Below are positions 25,854-33,826 of a stretch of 33,826 nt of DNA, one piece after another. The notes under the pieces are model-generated. The model did no database searches, had not been told where the DNA came from, and was given only the letters and a program-made list of their open reading frames with translations. Location of the stretch: contig JANJVS010000125.1 in assembly GCA_024709955.1 (NCBI GenBank), positions 1-33,826 of the forward strand, given 5' to 3'. Numbering within the stretch: the first letter of the stretch is position 1; each line of letters begins with the position of its first letter. A program made the position numbers and the translations under genes. This stretch comes from Rhodocyclaceae bacterium (GTDB taxonomy: Bacteria > Pseudomonadota > Gammaproteobacteria > Burkholderiales > Rhodocyclaceae).

Positions 25854-28475
25854 TCAGCGATTGGGGTCGGTGACGGTGAAGACCTCGCGGTAGCGCCCGG
25901 CGGCGAGCATGTCGTCGGCGCTGCTGCCGTAGCCGACGTAGATGCGCGCGCCGACCAGGCCGGAGACATCGACCCCGTCGAGGATCTCGACGACCACGGA
26001 ATCGGTCCGGCTGGATAGGCTCACGCCGCTCATGAACGCGGCCATCGGCCAGGCGAGGCCGCCCCAGCTGCCGCCGGCGTCGAGCTGGAACCAGGCGAGG
26101 CCGCTCCCGGTGCTGGCGGCGACATAGACATTGTGGCTGCCTCCCGCCGCGCGGGTGGCGCGGGTGGCGGTGCCGCCCTTGAGGGTCACCGCCAGGCGGG
26201 TGGCGCTCGGTTCGCCCGACTTGGCGGCGGCGAGGTAGAAGACCGGCAGCTTGTCCGCCGCGATCTCGTTCGCCACCGCGGGCAGCAGGTCGAGCGGGCC
26301 GTCGATGCTGGCGTTGGCGACCAGCGTCGGCGTCGCGCGCAACGAATAGGTGCCGTCGCCGAGCTGGCCGTAATGGTTCCAGCCCCAGGCCCAGACCGCG
26401 CCGTCGCGCGTCACGGCGAAGGACTGATGGTGTCCGGCGGCGATCGCCACGACGTTCGCCAGGCCCGGCACCTGCGCCGGCGTGCCGCGATCGGCGGTGC
26501 CGCCGTCGCCGAGCTGGCCGTTCCAGTTCGCGCCCCAGCTCCACACCGTGCCGTCGCTTTTCAGCGCGAGGACATGGCCCGCGCCGGCGGCGATGTCCGT
26601 GACGCCGCTCAAGCCGGGCACCGCCTGGGGCGCGGTGGCGCAGGACTTGCCGGCGCAGGTGGCGGTCGCGGCGGCGCCGAGCTGGCCGTAGTCGTTCGCG
26701 CCCCAGGCCAGCACGCCGCCATCGGTTTTCAGCACATAGGCCGATTGCACCCCCGCGACGGCCTTGGCGGCCTGGGCGACGCCGGGCACCGCGGCCGGCG
26801 TCCAGCGGGCGGTGGTCGTGCCGTCGCCGAGCTGTCCCATCTCGTTGCTGCCCCAGGCGAGCACGGTGCCGTCGCCGCGCAGGACCAGGACGAGGAAGTG
26901 TTCCGCCGACACCGTCGTCGCGCCGGCGATGCCGGGCACCTGGCGTGGCGCGAGGACGGTGTAGTCGGAAAAGCTGCCGCCGAGGTCGCCGTTGGTATTC
27001 GCGCCCCAGGCCCAGAGGCTGCCGTCGCTCTTCACCGCGAAGGAGGAGCCGCTGCTGGCCGCGACGGAAACGACATTGCTCATGTCGGGCACCTGCACCG
27101 GCGCGGCACGGTCGGTCGTGCTGCCGTCGCCGAGCTGGCCGGAGAAGTTCATGCCCCAGGCCCAGAGCGTGCCGTCGTCCTTGAGCGCGAGGTTGTGGGC
27201 GCCGCCGGCCAGCAGGTTGTTGTAGGCCGCGGTGCTCAGCCTGGCGACGCCGGTCAGCCCGTTTACCGCGACCGGCGTGGAGCTGTAGCTGACCTGCCCG
27301 AGGCCGAGCTGGCCGTAGCGGTTGTCGCCCCAGGTCCAGACCGTGCCGTCGGCCTTCAGCGCGGCGGCGAAGTTGTAGTTGCCCTCGATGGCCAGCAGGC
27401 CGCTCAGCGCCGGCACCGTTTCGACCGCCAGGGCGGAGGTATTCATTTCCCAGCCGACGAGCGTGCCGGCCTGGTCCAGCGCCAGGCCGCCGTTGGCGTA
27501 GGCGATCTTCGCGGCGTTGCCGATGCCGCCCACTTGCTGCGGCGTCGTGCCCAGTCCGTTGCCCCAGACCCAGACCGTGCCGTCGCGCCGCAGGGCGATG
27601 TTCTTGCCCCAGTCCGCCGCGATGGCGACGATGTCCGTGAGGCCGGGAACCTGCAGCGGCAGGCGCGCGCAGGCGACCGGATCGTTGAGCCCGTCGCTGC
27701 AGGTTTCGGCGTTGTCCGGCAGGCCGAGCGAGCCATAGGTATCCCGGCCCCAGGCCCAGACCGTGCCGTCGCTCTTGAGCGCGAGGCTGTGGGGGAAGGC
27801 GCTGCTTGCGGCGATGGCGGTGACGTTGGTGAGGCCGCTGACCGGCGCGGGCGTCCAGCGGTCGGTGGTCGTGCCGTCGCCGAGCACGCCGTTGCTGTTC
27901 AGGCCCCAGGCCCAGACGCTGCCGTCCTGCTTGAGCGCGAGGCCGTAGAACTGGCCGGCGGCGACGGCGCTGACGTTTTCCAGCCCCGCGATGCGGCGCA
28001 CCTGGTAGTCGGCCTGCGATTCCGCCACCCAGCCCCAGCCCCAGACGCTGCCGTCGCTCGCGACCGCCAGCGAGGTGCCGCTGCCCGCCGCGATGTGCGC
28101 GATGGCCGGCAGGCCTGCCACCTGGACCGGCGTGGCGCTGTTGGCCTTGCTGCCGTCGCCGAGCTCGCCGTAGTTGTTCGCGCCCCAGGCCCAGACCGTT
28201 CCGTCGGCACCCAGCGCCAGGCTGTAATCCATGCCGGAGGAAATGGCGGCGATGTCGCGCAGGTTGATCACCTGCACCGGCGTCGCCGAACTGAGGATGC
28301 GCTCCTGACCGAGTTCGCCGTGGTTGTCCTGGCCCCAGGCCAGAACGGTGCCGTCGGCCTGCAGGGCCAGCGTGTGCAGCGTGCTGCCCTCGATCTGGGG
28401 TTGCGCCGCCGTCGCGGCGGAAGCGGCGAGCAGGCCCGCCAGGACCAGGGGGATTTTGCGCAGGTAGTTCGACAT
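25854..28475 (-). CDS. Exported RCC1-repeat protein, 873 aa (copy C)
   Basis: MSNYLRKIPLVLAGLLAASAATA is a type I signal peptide. Fourteen RCC1 units follow (VLAWGQDNHGELG through VWAWGWNHYGQLG), which again would make two seven-bladed propellers; units 6 and 7 (VWVWGNGLGTTP, LVGWEMNTSALAV) are degenerate and fall at the expected junction between propellers. Two inter-blade loops contain paired Cys (TCSDGLNDPVACA and TCAGKSCAT), probably disulfides formed after export. The common C-terminal module lies at about 723-873 and ends in DPNR. It follows the FecR-TPR-barrel gene by 55 bp on the same strand, with a repeat copy between them. Confidence 0.9.
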   Translation of the reverse strand: MSNYLRKIPLVLAGLLAASAATAAQPQIEGSTLHTLALQADGTVLAWGQDNHGELGQERILSSATPVQVINLRDIAAISSGMDYSLALGADGTVWAWGANNYGELGDGSKANSATPVQVAGLPAIAHIAAGSGTSLAVASDGSVWGWGWVAESQADYQVRRIAGLENVSAVAAGQFYGLALKQDGSVWAWGLNSNGVLGDGTTTDRWTPAPVSGLTNVTAIAASSAFPHSLALKSDGTVWAWGRDTYGSLGLPDNAETCSDGLNDPVACARLPLQVPGLTDIVAIAADWGKNIALRRDGTVWVWGNGLGTTPQQVGGIGNAAKIAYANGGLALDQAGTLVGWEMNTSALAVETVPALSGLLAIEGNYNFAAALKADGTVWTWGDNRYGQLGLGQVSYSSTPVAVNGLTGVARLSTAAYNNLLAGGAHNLALKDDGTLWAWGMNFSGQLGDGSTTDRAAPVQVPDMSNVVSVAASSGSSFAVKSDGSLWAWGANTNGDLGGSFSDYTVLAPRQVPGIAGATTVSAEHFLVLVLRGDGTVLAWGSNEMGQLGDGTTTARWTPAAVPGVAQAAKAVAGVQSAYVLKTDGGVLAWGANDYGQLGAAATATCAGKSCATAPQAVPGLSGVTDIAAGAGHVLALKSDGTVWSWGANWNGQLGDGGTADRGTPAQVPGLANVVAIAAGHHQSFAVTRDGAVWAWGWNHYGQLGDGTYSLRATPTLVANASIDGPLDLLPAVANEIAADKLPVFYLAAAKSGEPSATRLAVTLKGGTATRATRAAGGSHNVYVAASTGSGLAWFQLDAGGSWGGLAWPMAAFMSGVSLSSRTDSVVVEILDGVDVSGLVGARIYVGYGSSADDMLAAGRYREVFTVTDPNR

Positions 28476-28486
28476 GTCGTTATTCC

Positions 28487-28514
28487 AAAAAAGTCGGCGC
28501 TCGCAGGACGGTGA
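28487..28514 (-). repeat. Dispersed repeat copy between FecR-TPR-barrel and RCC1 genes
   Basis: Minus strand TCACCGTCCTGCGAGC, GCCGAC and TTTTTTGG, two changes in the core and the longest T-run of the set. It starts 17 nt after the FecR-TPR-barrel stop and ends 12 nt before the RCC1 copy C start. Confidence 0.85.
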
Positions 28515-28530
28515 GCGTTCGCCAGGAAAG

Positions 28531-31500
28531 TCAGAAGCGCAGCTGCACGCCGACGCCGAGCGTCGATTCCGCGGCTTTCTTCAGCAGGTTCGCCGCCCAG
28601 CCTTCGAGCTGCCAGCGCTTGTCGGCGGATTCCCATTTCAGGCGCAGCGTCAGGTCCCAGGAGGCGGGCAGCGGGTTGCCGTTTTCCGCGGCGAGGCGCT
28701 CCGAGCGCCAGACCAGCCAGCCGCCGGCGGTGAGGCGCGCCTCGTTGCTCCAGTCGAGGCCGAGGCCGACGCGGTGGCGCGGCAGGTAGGGCAGGGGCAT
28801 GCCGTCGAACCAGTCGCTGGTATTGCGGCTGACCGTATGCACATAGCTCGCGCTGCCGGCGAAGCCGCCGCCGAGGATGGCATTGCCGACGAGGCCGGCC
28901 TGGCGCGCGCGGCCTTCCGCGAAGGCCGGCTGGGCTTCGAGCCGCTCGGGATCGCCCCAGTTCTGGAACAGGCCGCGCTCGCGCATGCGGTTCGGGTCGG
29001 AGACTTCCTCGGCGGTGTTGAGCACGAAGCCCGCCTCGCCGAGGTTGCGCACCTTCTTTTCATCGACGAAGGCGGAGGCGAACAGCGCGGGCGAGGCTTC
29101 CCAGTCGGCCTGCAGGCGCAGCCGCTGCTGGCGGCCGCCGGGCAGGGTCAGCTGGTCGTCGATGGCGATGCCGGCGATGGCCGGCGGGCGCAGGCTGTGG
29201 GGCGCGGCGGAGCGCACCCAGTCCTGCCAGGCGGCGCGCAGCACGAGGCCGTCGCCCGGCCGCCAGGCCGCGCCGAGGGCCGGCAGGGCGCGCTCGCGCT
29301 GGTAGCGCGTCGTGCCCGTCGTTTCCACCACGGTCTTGCGGTAATCGACCTGCGCCAGGCCGCCCTCGATGTCCCAGTTCGGCGCGATGGCGTAGCGTCC
29401 CTGCAGGTAGGCGAGGCGGAAACTGTCGTCCTCGTGGCGCGGGATGGCGAGCACGCGGCCGCGCGTCAGCGTGTCGGCGTCGGCGTCGGCGACCTCGATG
29501 CCGGCGTGCAGCGCATGGCGGTCGAGGCGGCGCGTGAAGCGCAACTGCACGTCGCGCGCGTCCTTGTCCTGGTCCTGGCGCGTCGCGCTGCCGAGGCTGC
29601 GCGTATGGGCCGCGTAGCTGCCGGAGCCGGCCTTGAGCCAGATCTCCGTGTCGGCGTCGGGCCGCAGGCTGCCGCCGAGATCGACGCGCTGCGTTTCGCC
29701 CGCGATGCGCTCGCGGTAGCGCGCGCCCATGCGCTCGATCTCCGGCGTGTAGCGGTTGGCGAAGGCGAACAGCGCGATGTCGTGGCGCGGCTTCATGCCC
29801 AGCGCGAGGGTCCAGGCGTCGCCCGTCGCGTCGATATCCAGCTCGCGCGGCCGCACGTCGTTGCGCAGGCCCTCGACGAACCAGGCAACGGGAACCTCGC
29901 CGGGATGGGCGCGGCCGTTGGCGACGAAGGAGGGCTCCAGGTAGCGGTAGTCGTCGCTCTTCGTCGCGCGCGCGCCGAGGGTCAAGTAGGCGCCCGGTTG
30001 CGGCAGCAGGCTCTGGAAGCGGTTGCCGGCGCCGAAGGCGAGCGGATCGGCGAGGAAACCCTGCATGAGCTCGGAGCTCTTGTTGAAGCCGCCGGCGTAC
30101 TGGTCGGCGAGGAAGAAGTGGCTGCCGGCCCAGAGCGGATCGTAGGACTCCTGCGCGTAATGGCGCGCCCAGTCGGTGAGGCCGAGCTTGGCGAGCGCGC
30201 CGCCGACATTGGCGCTGCCCTTCTGGTCCATCGCCAGCGGGTCGAGGGACTTGAGGAAGGGCAGCTTCTCCTTGGCCAACCGCGCTTCCGTAGCGGCGGC
30301 GAAGAGCTCGCCGCGGTCCTGATGCACCAGGCTGGCGATGAAGTGCGGCAGCGGATCGCGCGGATCGCGCTCGCTCGCCTGGCGCAGGAATTCGAGGGCC
30401 GTCGCCGTCTCGCCGCGCCGGTGATGGGCGACGGCGCGGTCGAGGTAGGCGCGCGCGTAGCGTGGTTCGAGCAGGCTGGCGCGCAATAGTGCGTCGAGGG
30501 CCGCCTCATCCTCCCCCCGGTGCAGCCGCAACTGGGCGAGGCCGGCGAGGGCGACGTAGTCCTGCGGGTCGGCGGCGAGGGCGGCGTCGAACTGCGCCTG
30601 GGCGGCGGTCCAGCGGCCGGCGGCGGTTTCGAGCAGGCCGAGTTCGCCCGCCAGCTCGGGCTGTCCCTGCGCGGCGGCGAAATGGCCGCGCGCCTGGTCG
30701 ATGTCGGTGCGCGCGGCGGCGATGCGGCCGAGGCCGAGGCCGGCGCGGCCTGGGGCGCCCAGCGCGGCGGCGCGGGCGAAGGCCTGGCGCGCCTCGCGGG
30801 CCAGGCCTTCGAAGCGCGCGGCTTCGCCGAGGGCGAGCCAGGCTTCGGCCGCCTGCGGGAAGCGCGCCGTGGCGGCGAGGGCGCTCTGCAGCGCGAGCGC
30901 GCCATTGCCCTGCAGCAGGGCGAGGCGTGCCTGGGCCACGGGGATGCGCGCGTCCCGCGGATCGGCGCGTTCCCCCGCCGCCAATGCCTGCGCGGCGGCG
31001 GCGAAGTCGCCGGCCTGGATGGCCAGGTCGGCGCGCAGCAGGTGGTCGGCGGCCTGCGGGTCGGGCAGCGCGGCGAGCTTTTCCGCCGCCGCCTGCCATT
31101 CGTTCCCGACGACGAGCGCGGCGATCGCGCGCCGCGCGCCGCTGCGGTATTCGGGATATTGCGCGGCATCGACGCGGAAGGCGCCGACCCACTGCACGCG
31201 CTCGGCGGGATTGACGATGACGCGCTTGACCGGCGCCTTGCCGGGCTCGGCCAGCGCCTGCTCGCCGTCGCCGACCATGACCGAGCCGTGCGCGTTGCCG
31301 AAGCTCACCGCGCCGTGCAGCACGGTGAGCGTGGCCTTGCCGTCGGCATCGACCGCCATCTCCCAGTCGGTGCCGTGGATCGCGGCGATGGCGGAGGGCG
31401 TCTCCATCTTGAGCGTGGCCTGCTTGGACTGCGACCAGGCGCGGCCCTGGCGCAGGTTGAGCGTGGCGCCGACGGCCTTGTCTTCCTTCTTGAGCTGGAA

Positions 31501-31761
31501 GATGCTGTTGGCGGCGAGGCGCACCTGGGTCTGCGGATCGACGAGCAGGGCCATGGTGCTGTCCGCGCCGGTGCGCACCCACCAGGCGGGTTCGAGGGCG
31601 GTCTTGAGCTTCGCCTCGCGCCATTTGCTCTCGCCGTCCGGCCGGTATTCGCCCTTGCCCGTCAGGCCGACGATTTCGGCGACGCCGGCCTGGGCCGCCG
31701 GGACGGACAGCATGCCGACGGCGAGCGCCAGCGCTCGCCAACTGGTTTTCCTTGGCCTCAT
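28531..31761 (-). CDS. Secreted FecR domain-TPR-outer-membrane beta-barrel protein
   Basis: 1076 aa from ATG 31761, which has GAGGA upstream and opens a signal peptide (cleavage after AAQA, about residue 25); the frame is open further upstream only as a shadow of the opposite gene. Residues of about 45-165 are a FecR-type domain (VRLAANSIFQLKKE, METPSAIAAIHGTDWEM, LTVLHGAVSF). About 195-470 are TPR-like helical repeats with Ala/Leu pattern. From about 520 the chain is beta-barrel-like, with alternating strands and aromatic girdles, and it ends in GVGVQLRF, a C-terminal Phe typical of BAM-inserted barrels. It is probably an outer-membrane protein with a periplasmic FecR-TPR arm. Its substrate is unknown. 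It is divergent from the CHASE2 cyclase. Confidence 0.88.
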   Translation of the reverse strand: MRPRKTSWRALALAVGMLSVPAAQAGVAEIVGLTGKGEYRPDGESKWREAKLKTALEPAWWVRTGADSTMALLVDPQTQVRLAANSIFQLKKEDKAVGATLNLRQGRAWSQSKQATLKMETPSAIAAIHGTDWEMAVDADGKATLTVLHGAVSFGNAHGSVMVGDGEQALAEPGKAPVKRVIVNPAERVQWVGAFRVDAAQYPEYRSGARRAIAALVVGNEWQAAAEKLAALPDPQAADHLLRADLAIQAGDFAAAAQALAAGERADPRDARIPVAQARLALLQGNGALALQSALAATARFPQAAEAWLALGEAARFEGLAREARQAFARAAALGAPGRAGLGLGRIAAARTDIDQARGHFAAAQGQPELAGELGLLETAAGRWTAAQAQFDAALAADPQDYVALAGLAQLRLHRGEDEAALDALLRASLLEPRYARAYLDRAVAHHRRGETATALEFLRQASERDPRDPLPHFIASLVHQDRGELFAAATEARLAKEKLPFLKSLDPLAMDQKGSANVGGALAKLGLTDWARHYAQESYDPLWAGSHFFLADQYAGGFNKSSELMQGFLADPLAFGAGNRFQSLLPQPGAYLTLGARATKSDDYRYLEPSFVANGRAHPGEVPVAWFVEGLRNDVRPRELDIDATGDAWTLALGMKPRHDIALFAFANRYTPEIERMGARYRERIAGETQRVDLGGSLRPDADTEIWLKAGSGSYAAHTRSLGSATRQDQDKDARDVQLRFTRRLDRHALHAGIEVADADADTLTRGRVLAIPRHEDDSFRLAYLQGRYAIAPNWDIEGGLAQVDYRKTVVETTGTTRYQRERALPALGAAWRPGDGLVLRAAWQDWVRSAAPHSLRPPAIAGIAIDDQLTLPGGRQQRLRLQADWEASPALFASAFVDEKKVRNLGEAGFVLNTAEEVSDPNRMRERGLFQNWGDPERLEAQPAFAEGRARQAGLVGNAILGGGFAGSASYVHTVSRNTSDWFDGMPLPYLPRHRVGLGLDWSNEARLTAGGWLVWRSERLAAENGNPLPASWDLTLRLKWESADKRWQLEGWAANLLKKAAESTLGVGVQLRF

Positions 31762-31794
31762 GGACCGATCCTCCCCGCGTGTTACCCTTGCCGC

Positions 31795-33750
31795 ATGCTC
31801 TTGCGTCATGCCAAGCCCGTATCTTCCTCCCTGTGGCTGCCCGCGGCAATATGTCTGTTGTGCGGCGCCCTTGCCTGGCTGCCGGCCTGGCAGACGCTGG
31901 AGAAGCGCGGCTTCGACCTGCTGACCGTGCTGACCGCGCCCGGCACGACGCCGCTGCCCATCATACTGATCGCCATCGACGACGCCGCGCTGGCCGAGGT
32001 GCCCCATCCCTGGCCCTGGCCGCGCTCGCTGCATGCCACCCTGATCGACAAGCTCGCGAACGCCGGCGCGGCGGTGATCGCCTTCGACATCCTGTTTTCC
32101 ACGCCCGCGCCGCCGGCCGAGGAAAAGGCGCTCGCCGAGGCGATCGCGCGCGCCGGCAACGTCGTGCTGGCGACGGGCATGGTGCGCCAGGAGACGCCGG
32201 CCGGCACGCTCTGGGCGCGCCAGGAGCCGCGCCCCGACCTGCTCGCGGCCGGCGCCCAGCCGGGGGTCGTCAATCTCGCCTTCGACACCGACCTGGTGAT
32301 GCGCCAGCTGCCCACCGACCCGGAGGCCTTCTGGCGCCGCATCCTCGTGCGCCTGCGCCAGGCCATGCCCGAACAGGAGCTGCCGGGCGTCGTGCCGGCG
32401 GACGGCATGATCCGCTACGTCGGCGCACCGGGCGCCTTCCCGACCCTGCCCTACCACCTGGCGCTGGAACTGGAAAAGCACGTCGACCCGCAGGAGTTCG
32501 CTGGCGCGGTGGTGATCGTCGGTCGCGCCACGCGCTCGGCCACCGAGATCGGCATGGCGCAGGCCGACCTGTTCTCCACGCCCTACACCTTCCTCTCCGG
32601 CGAGCTGACGCCGGGGGCCGAGATCCACGCCAACGTGCTCGACAGCGTGGTGCGCCAGCAGTCGCTGCGCCCCGTGCCGCCGGCGGCACAGGCGGCGCTG
32701 CTGGCGCTGCTCGCGGTTAGCGGCGGCTTCGTCCTTGCCCGGCCAAGGCGCTGGCTTGCCCTCGGCGGCGTCGCGCTGCTGCTGCTCGCCTTGCCCCTCG
32801 CGGCCTGGGCGCTGTTCGTCCATGCGGCGCTCTGGCTGCCGGTCGGCGCGCCCATGCTCATGCTGCTGCTGCTCGCCGCCGGCCGCTTCGTCCGGTCGGC
32901 GCTGGCGGCGCGGCGCGAGCGCGACCGCGTGCAGAAGATGTTCGCGCTCTACGTGCCGCCCGACCTGGTCAAGACCCTGATGGCCCATCCCGAGCAGGCC
33001 GGCCTCGGCGGCGACACGCGCCGCCTGACGGTGCTGTTCTGCGACCTGCGCGGTTTCACGACGCTCTCGGCGGGACTTTCGCCGGCGGAGATCACCGCCG
33101 TGCTCAACCGCTATTTCACCCGCATGACCCAGGCCATCTTCGCCCACGGCGGCACGGTGGACAAGTTCATCGGCGACGCGGTGATGGCCTTCTGGGGCGC
33201 GCCGCTGCCCGACGCCGAGCAGGAACGCCATGCCGTGCTCGCGGCACAGGCGATGAAGGCCGCGCTCGCCGAACTCAACGCCGAGCTCGCGGAGCAGGGC
33301 AAGCCGCCGCTCAGGCTCGGCATCGGCATCCACAGCGGCGAGGCGCTGGTGGGCAACATGGGCGCGGAAAGCCGGTTGTCCTACACGGCGATCGGCGACA
33401 CGGTGAATGTCGCCTCGCGCCTCGAAGGCGCGAACAAGACCCTCGGCAGCGAGATCCTGCTGTCGGCCGAGACCGCTAGCGGTGCGACCGGACTGGCGCT
33501 GCGCCCCCTCGGCGCGATCCGCGTCAAGGGCCGGCCCGAGCCGCTCGACGTGCTCACGCCCTGCGACGAACCGCAGCTGGTCGAGGCCAGCGGCGCCGCG
33601 CTCGCCGCCCTGCGCCTCGGCGAACGCGAAACCGCCGCCGCGTTGTGGCGCAAGGTATTGGCGCTCGCCCCCGGCGACGTGCCGGCGACGCTCGCCCTGG
33701 AACGCCTCGAAGCGGGCGGCTGGGACGGGGTGCTCGACACCGACAAATAG
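31795..33750 (+). CDS. CHASE2 domain class III adenylate cyclase
   Basis: 651 aa. An N-terminal membrane helix (LWLPAAICLLCGALAWLPAW) is followed by a periplasmic CHASE2 sensor to about residue 300 (IILIAIDDAALAEV, WPWPRSLHATLIDKL, AVIAFDILF, VVIVGRA, PGAEIHANVLDSV). Two to three membrane helices follow, then a class III cyclase domain. Metal Asp residues are D417 (LFCDLRGF) and D461 (KFIGDAVMAF). Base-selecting K457 and D535 (YTAIGDTVN) point to ATP, and transition-state N538 and R542 are present, so an active cAMP-forming enzyme is expected. The chosen ATG has no clear ribosome-binding site, and only 33 bp separate it from the divergent FecR-TPR-barrel gene. Confidence 0.93.
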   Translation: MLLRHAKPVSSSLWLPAAICLLCGALAWLPAWQTLEKRGFDLLTVLTAPGTTPLPIILIAIDDAALAEVPHPWPWPRSLHATLIDKLANAGAAVIAFDILFSTPAPPAEEKALAEAIARAGNVVLATGMVRQETPAGTLWARQEPRPDLLAAGAQPGVVNLAFDTDLVMRQLPTDPEAFWRRILVRLRQAMPEQELPGVVPADGMIRYVGAPGAFPTLPYHLALELEKHVDPQEFAGAVVIVGRATRSATEIGMAQADLFSTPYTFLSGELTPGAEIHANVLDSVVRQQSLRPVPPAAQAALLALLAVSGGFVLARPRRWLALGGVALLLLALPLAAWALFVHAALWLPVGAPMLMLLLLAAGRFVRSALAARRERDRVQKMFALYVPPDLVKTLMAHPEQAGLGGDTRRLTVLFCDLRGFTTLSAGLSPAEITAVLNRYFTRMTQAIFAHGGTVDKFIGDAVMAFWGAPLPDAEQERHAVLAAQAMKAALAELNAELAEQGKPPLRLGIGIHSGEALVGNMGAESRLSYTAIGDTVNVASRLEGANKTLGSEILLSAETASGATGLALRPLGAIRVKGRPEPLDVLTPCDEPQLVEASGAALAALRLGERETAAALWRKVLALAPGDVPATLALERLEAGGWDGVLDTDK

Positions 33751-33751
33751 A

Positions 33752-33777
33752 TCACCGTCCCGCCAGAGCCGAGTTTG
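33752..33777 (+). repeat. Dispersed repeat copy after the cyclase gene
   Basis: The stop TAG is followed by A and then TCACCGTCCCGCCAGA, GCCGAG and TTTG, two changes in the core. Confidence 0.8.
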
Positions 33778-33816
33778 TATGATGCGCACTGCCGCCAGAT
33801 CATGAAAGGGGAGATC

Positions 33817-33826
33817 ATGAAACGCC
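33817..33826 (+). CDS. Probable start of the next gene, truncated by the window
   Basis: Only ATG AAA CGC C is visible, preceded by AAGGGGAG (33805-33812) at good spacing. An in-frame ATG at 33802 lacks such a site. MKR is a common beginning of signal peptides, but nothing can be said about the product. Confidence 0.4.

Noticed and set aside
20850-28450. CRISPR-like array suggested by regularly spaced similar blocks
   Set aside because: The period of about 150 bp encodes RCC1 blades in one open frame. The blocks are imperfect, the spacers are coding, and no cas gene is near.
31762-33789. Extension of the FecR-TPR-barrel frame to 1752 codons through the cyclase gene
   Set aside because: The extra part is antisense to the well-supported CHASE2 cyclase. 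A signal peptide and ribosome-binding site mark 31761 as the start.

Overview
The window reads as a chromosomal segment of a very GC-rich Gram-negative bacterium, most likely a betaproteobacterium of the Rhodocyclales type. The reasons are the strong G/C third-position bias, outer-membrane features (signal peptides, a lipobox, a C-terminal-Phe beta-barrel), a DUF1840 protein (a family I know mainly from Betaproteobacteria), and a block fau / slt / NDUFA9-like SDR / cca that I recall as a common betaproteobacterial order. No rRNA, tRNA, transposase, integrase, phage gene or CRISPR array was seen. Genus and species cannot be read from the sequence alone.

Layout. 1-1392 (+) is the 3' part of a FapA/DUF342 gene, which meets a minus-strand rhodanese gene stop codon to stop codon. 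1978-6754 (+) carries cobalamin-dependent methionine synthase metH, a small acidic unknown protein and a protein with a CheZ-like DxxxQ motif. Its last codons are folded into a perfect 18-bp hairpin. 6982-13256 (-) is a compact run read from high to low coordinates: slt, an SDR of the NDUFA9-like group, cca, an HDOD protein, an alpha/beta hydrolase and DUF1840. 13319-17512 (+) holds 5-formyl-THF cyclo-ligase, then a degenerate-EAL/HDOD protein translationally coupled to a PAS-PAS-GGDEF-EAL protein. 17764-20776 (-) holds a periplasmic DsrE-like protein, a lipoprotein, a TerB-like protein and a MalY/PatB-type C-S lyase. 20838-31761 (-) is the most unusual part: a 1076-aa secreted FecR-TPR-beta-barrel protein followed by three exported RCC1-repeat proteins (853, 785 and 873 aa) that share a C-terminal module of about 150 aa. 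Facing away across a 33-bp gap is a CHASE2-class III adenylate cyclase (31795-33750, +).

Two things stand out. First, a dispersed short repeat (core CCGTCCCGCCAGCGCCGAC followed by a T-run) occurs at least twelve times. Ten copies lie between genes, usually within a few bases of a stop codon, including a triple array at 17517-17740. Two copies lie inside coding sequence (metH linker and SDR loop) and are read in the same frame. It is not an obvious hairpin, and I cannot match it to a named repeat family. Second, the CHASE2 cyclase / FecR-TPR-barrel / three RCC1 proteins look like one envelope locus: an inner-membrane cAMP-producing sensor, an outer-membrane barrel with a periplasmic FecR-TPR arm, and large exported beta-propellers as possible cargo or ligands. 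That functional link is inference from gene order.
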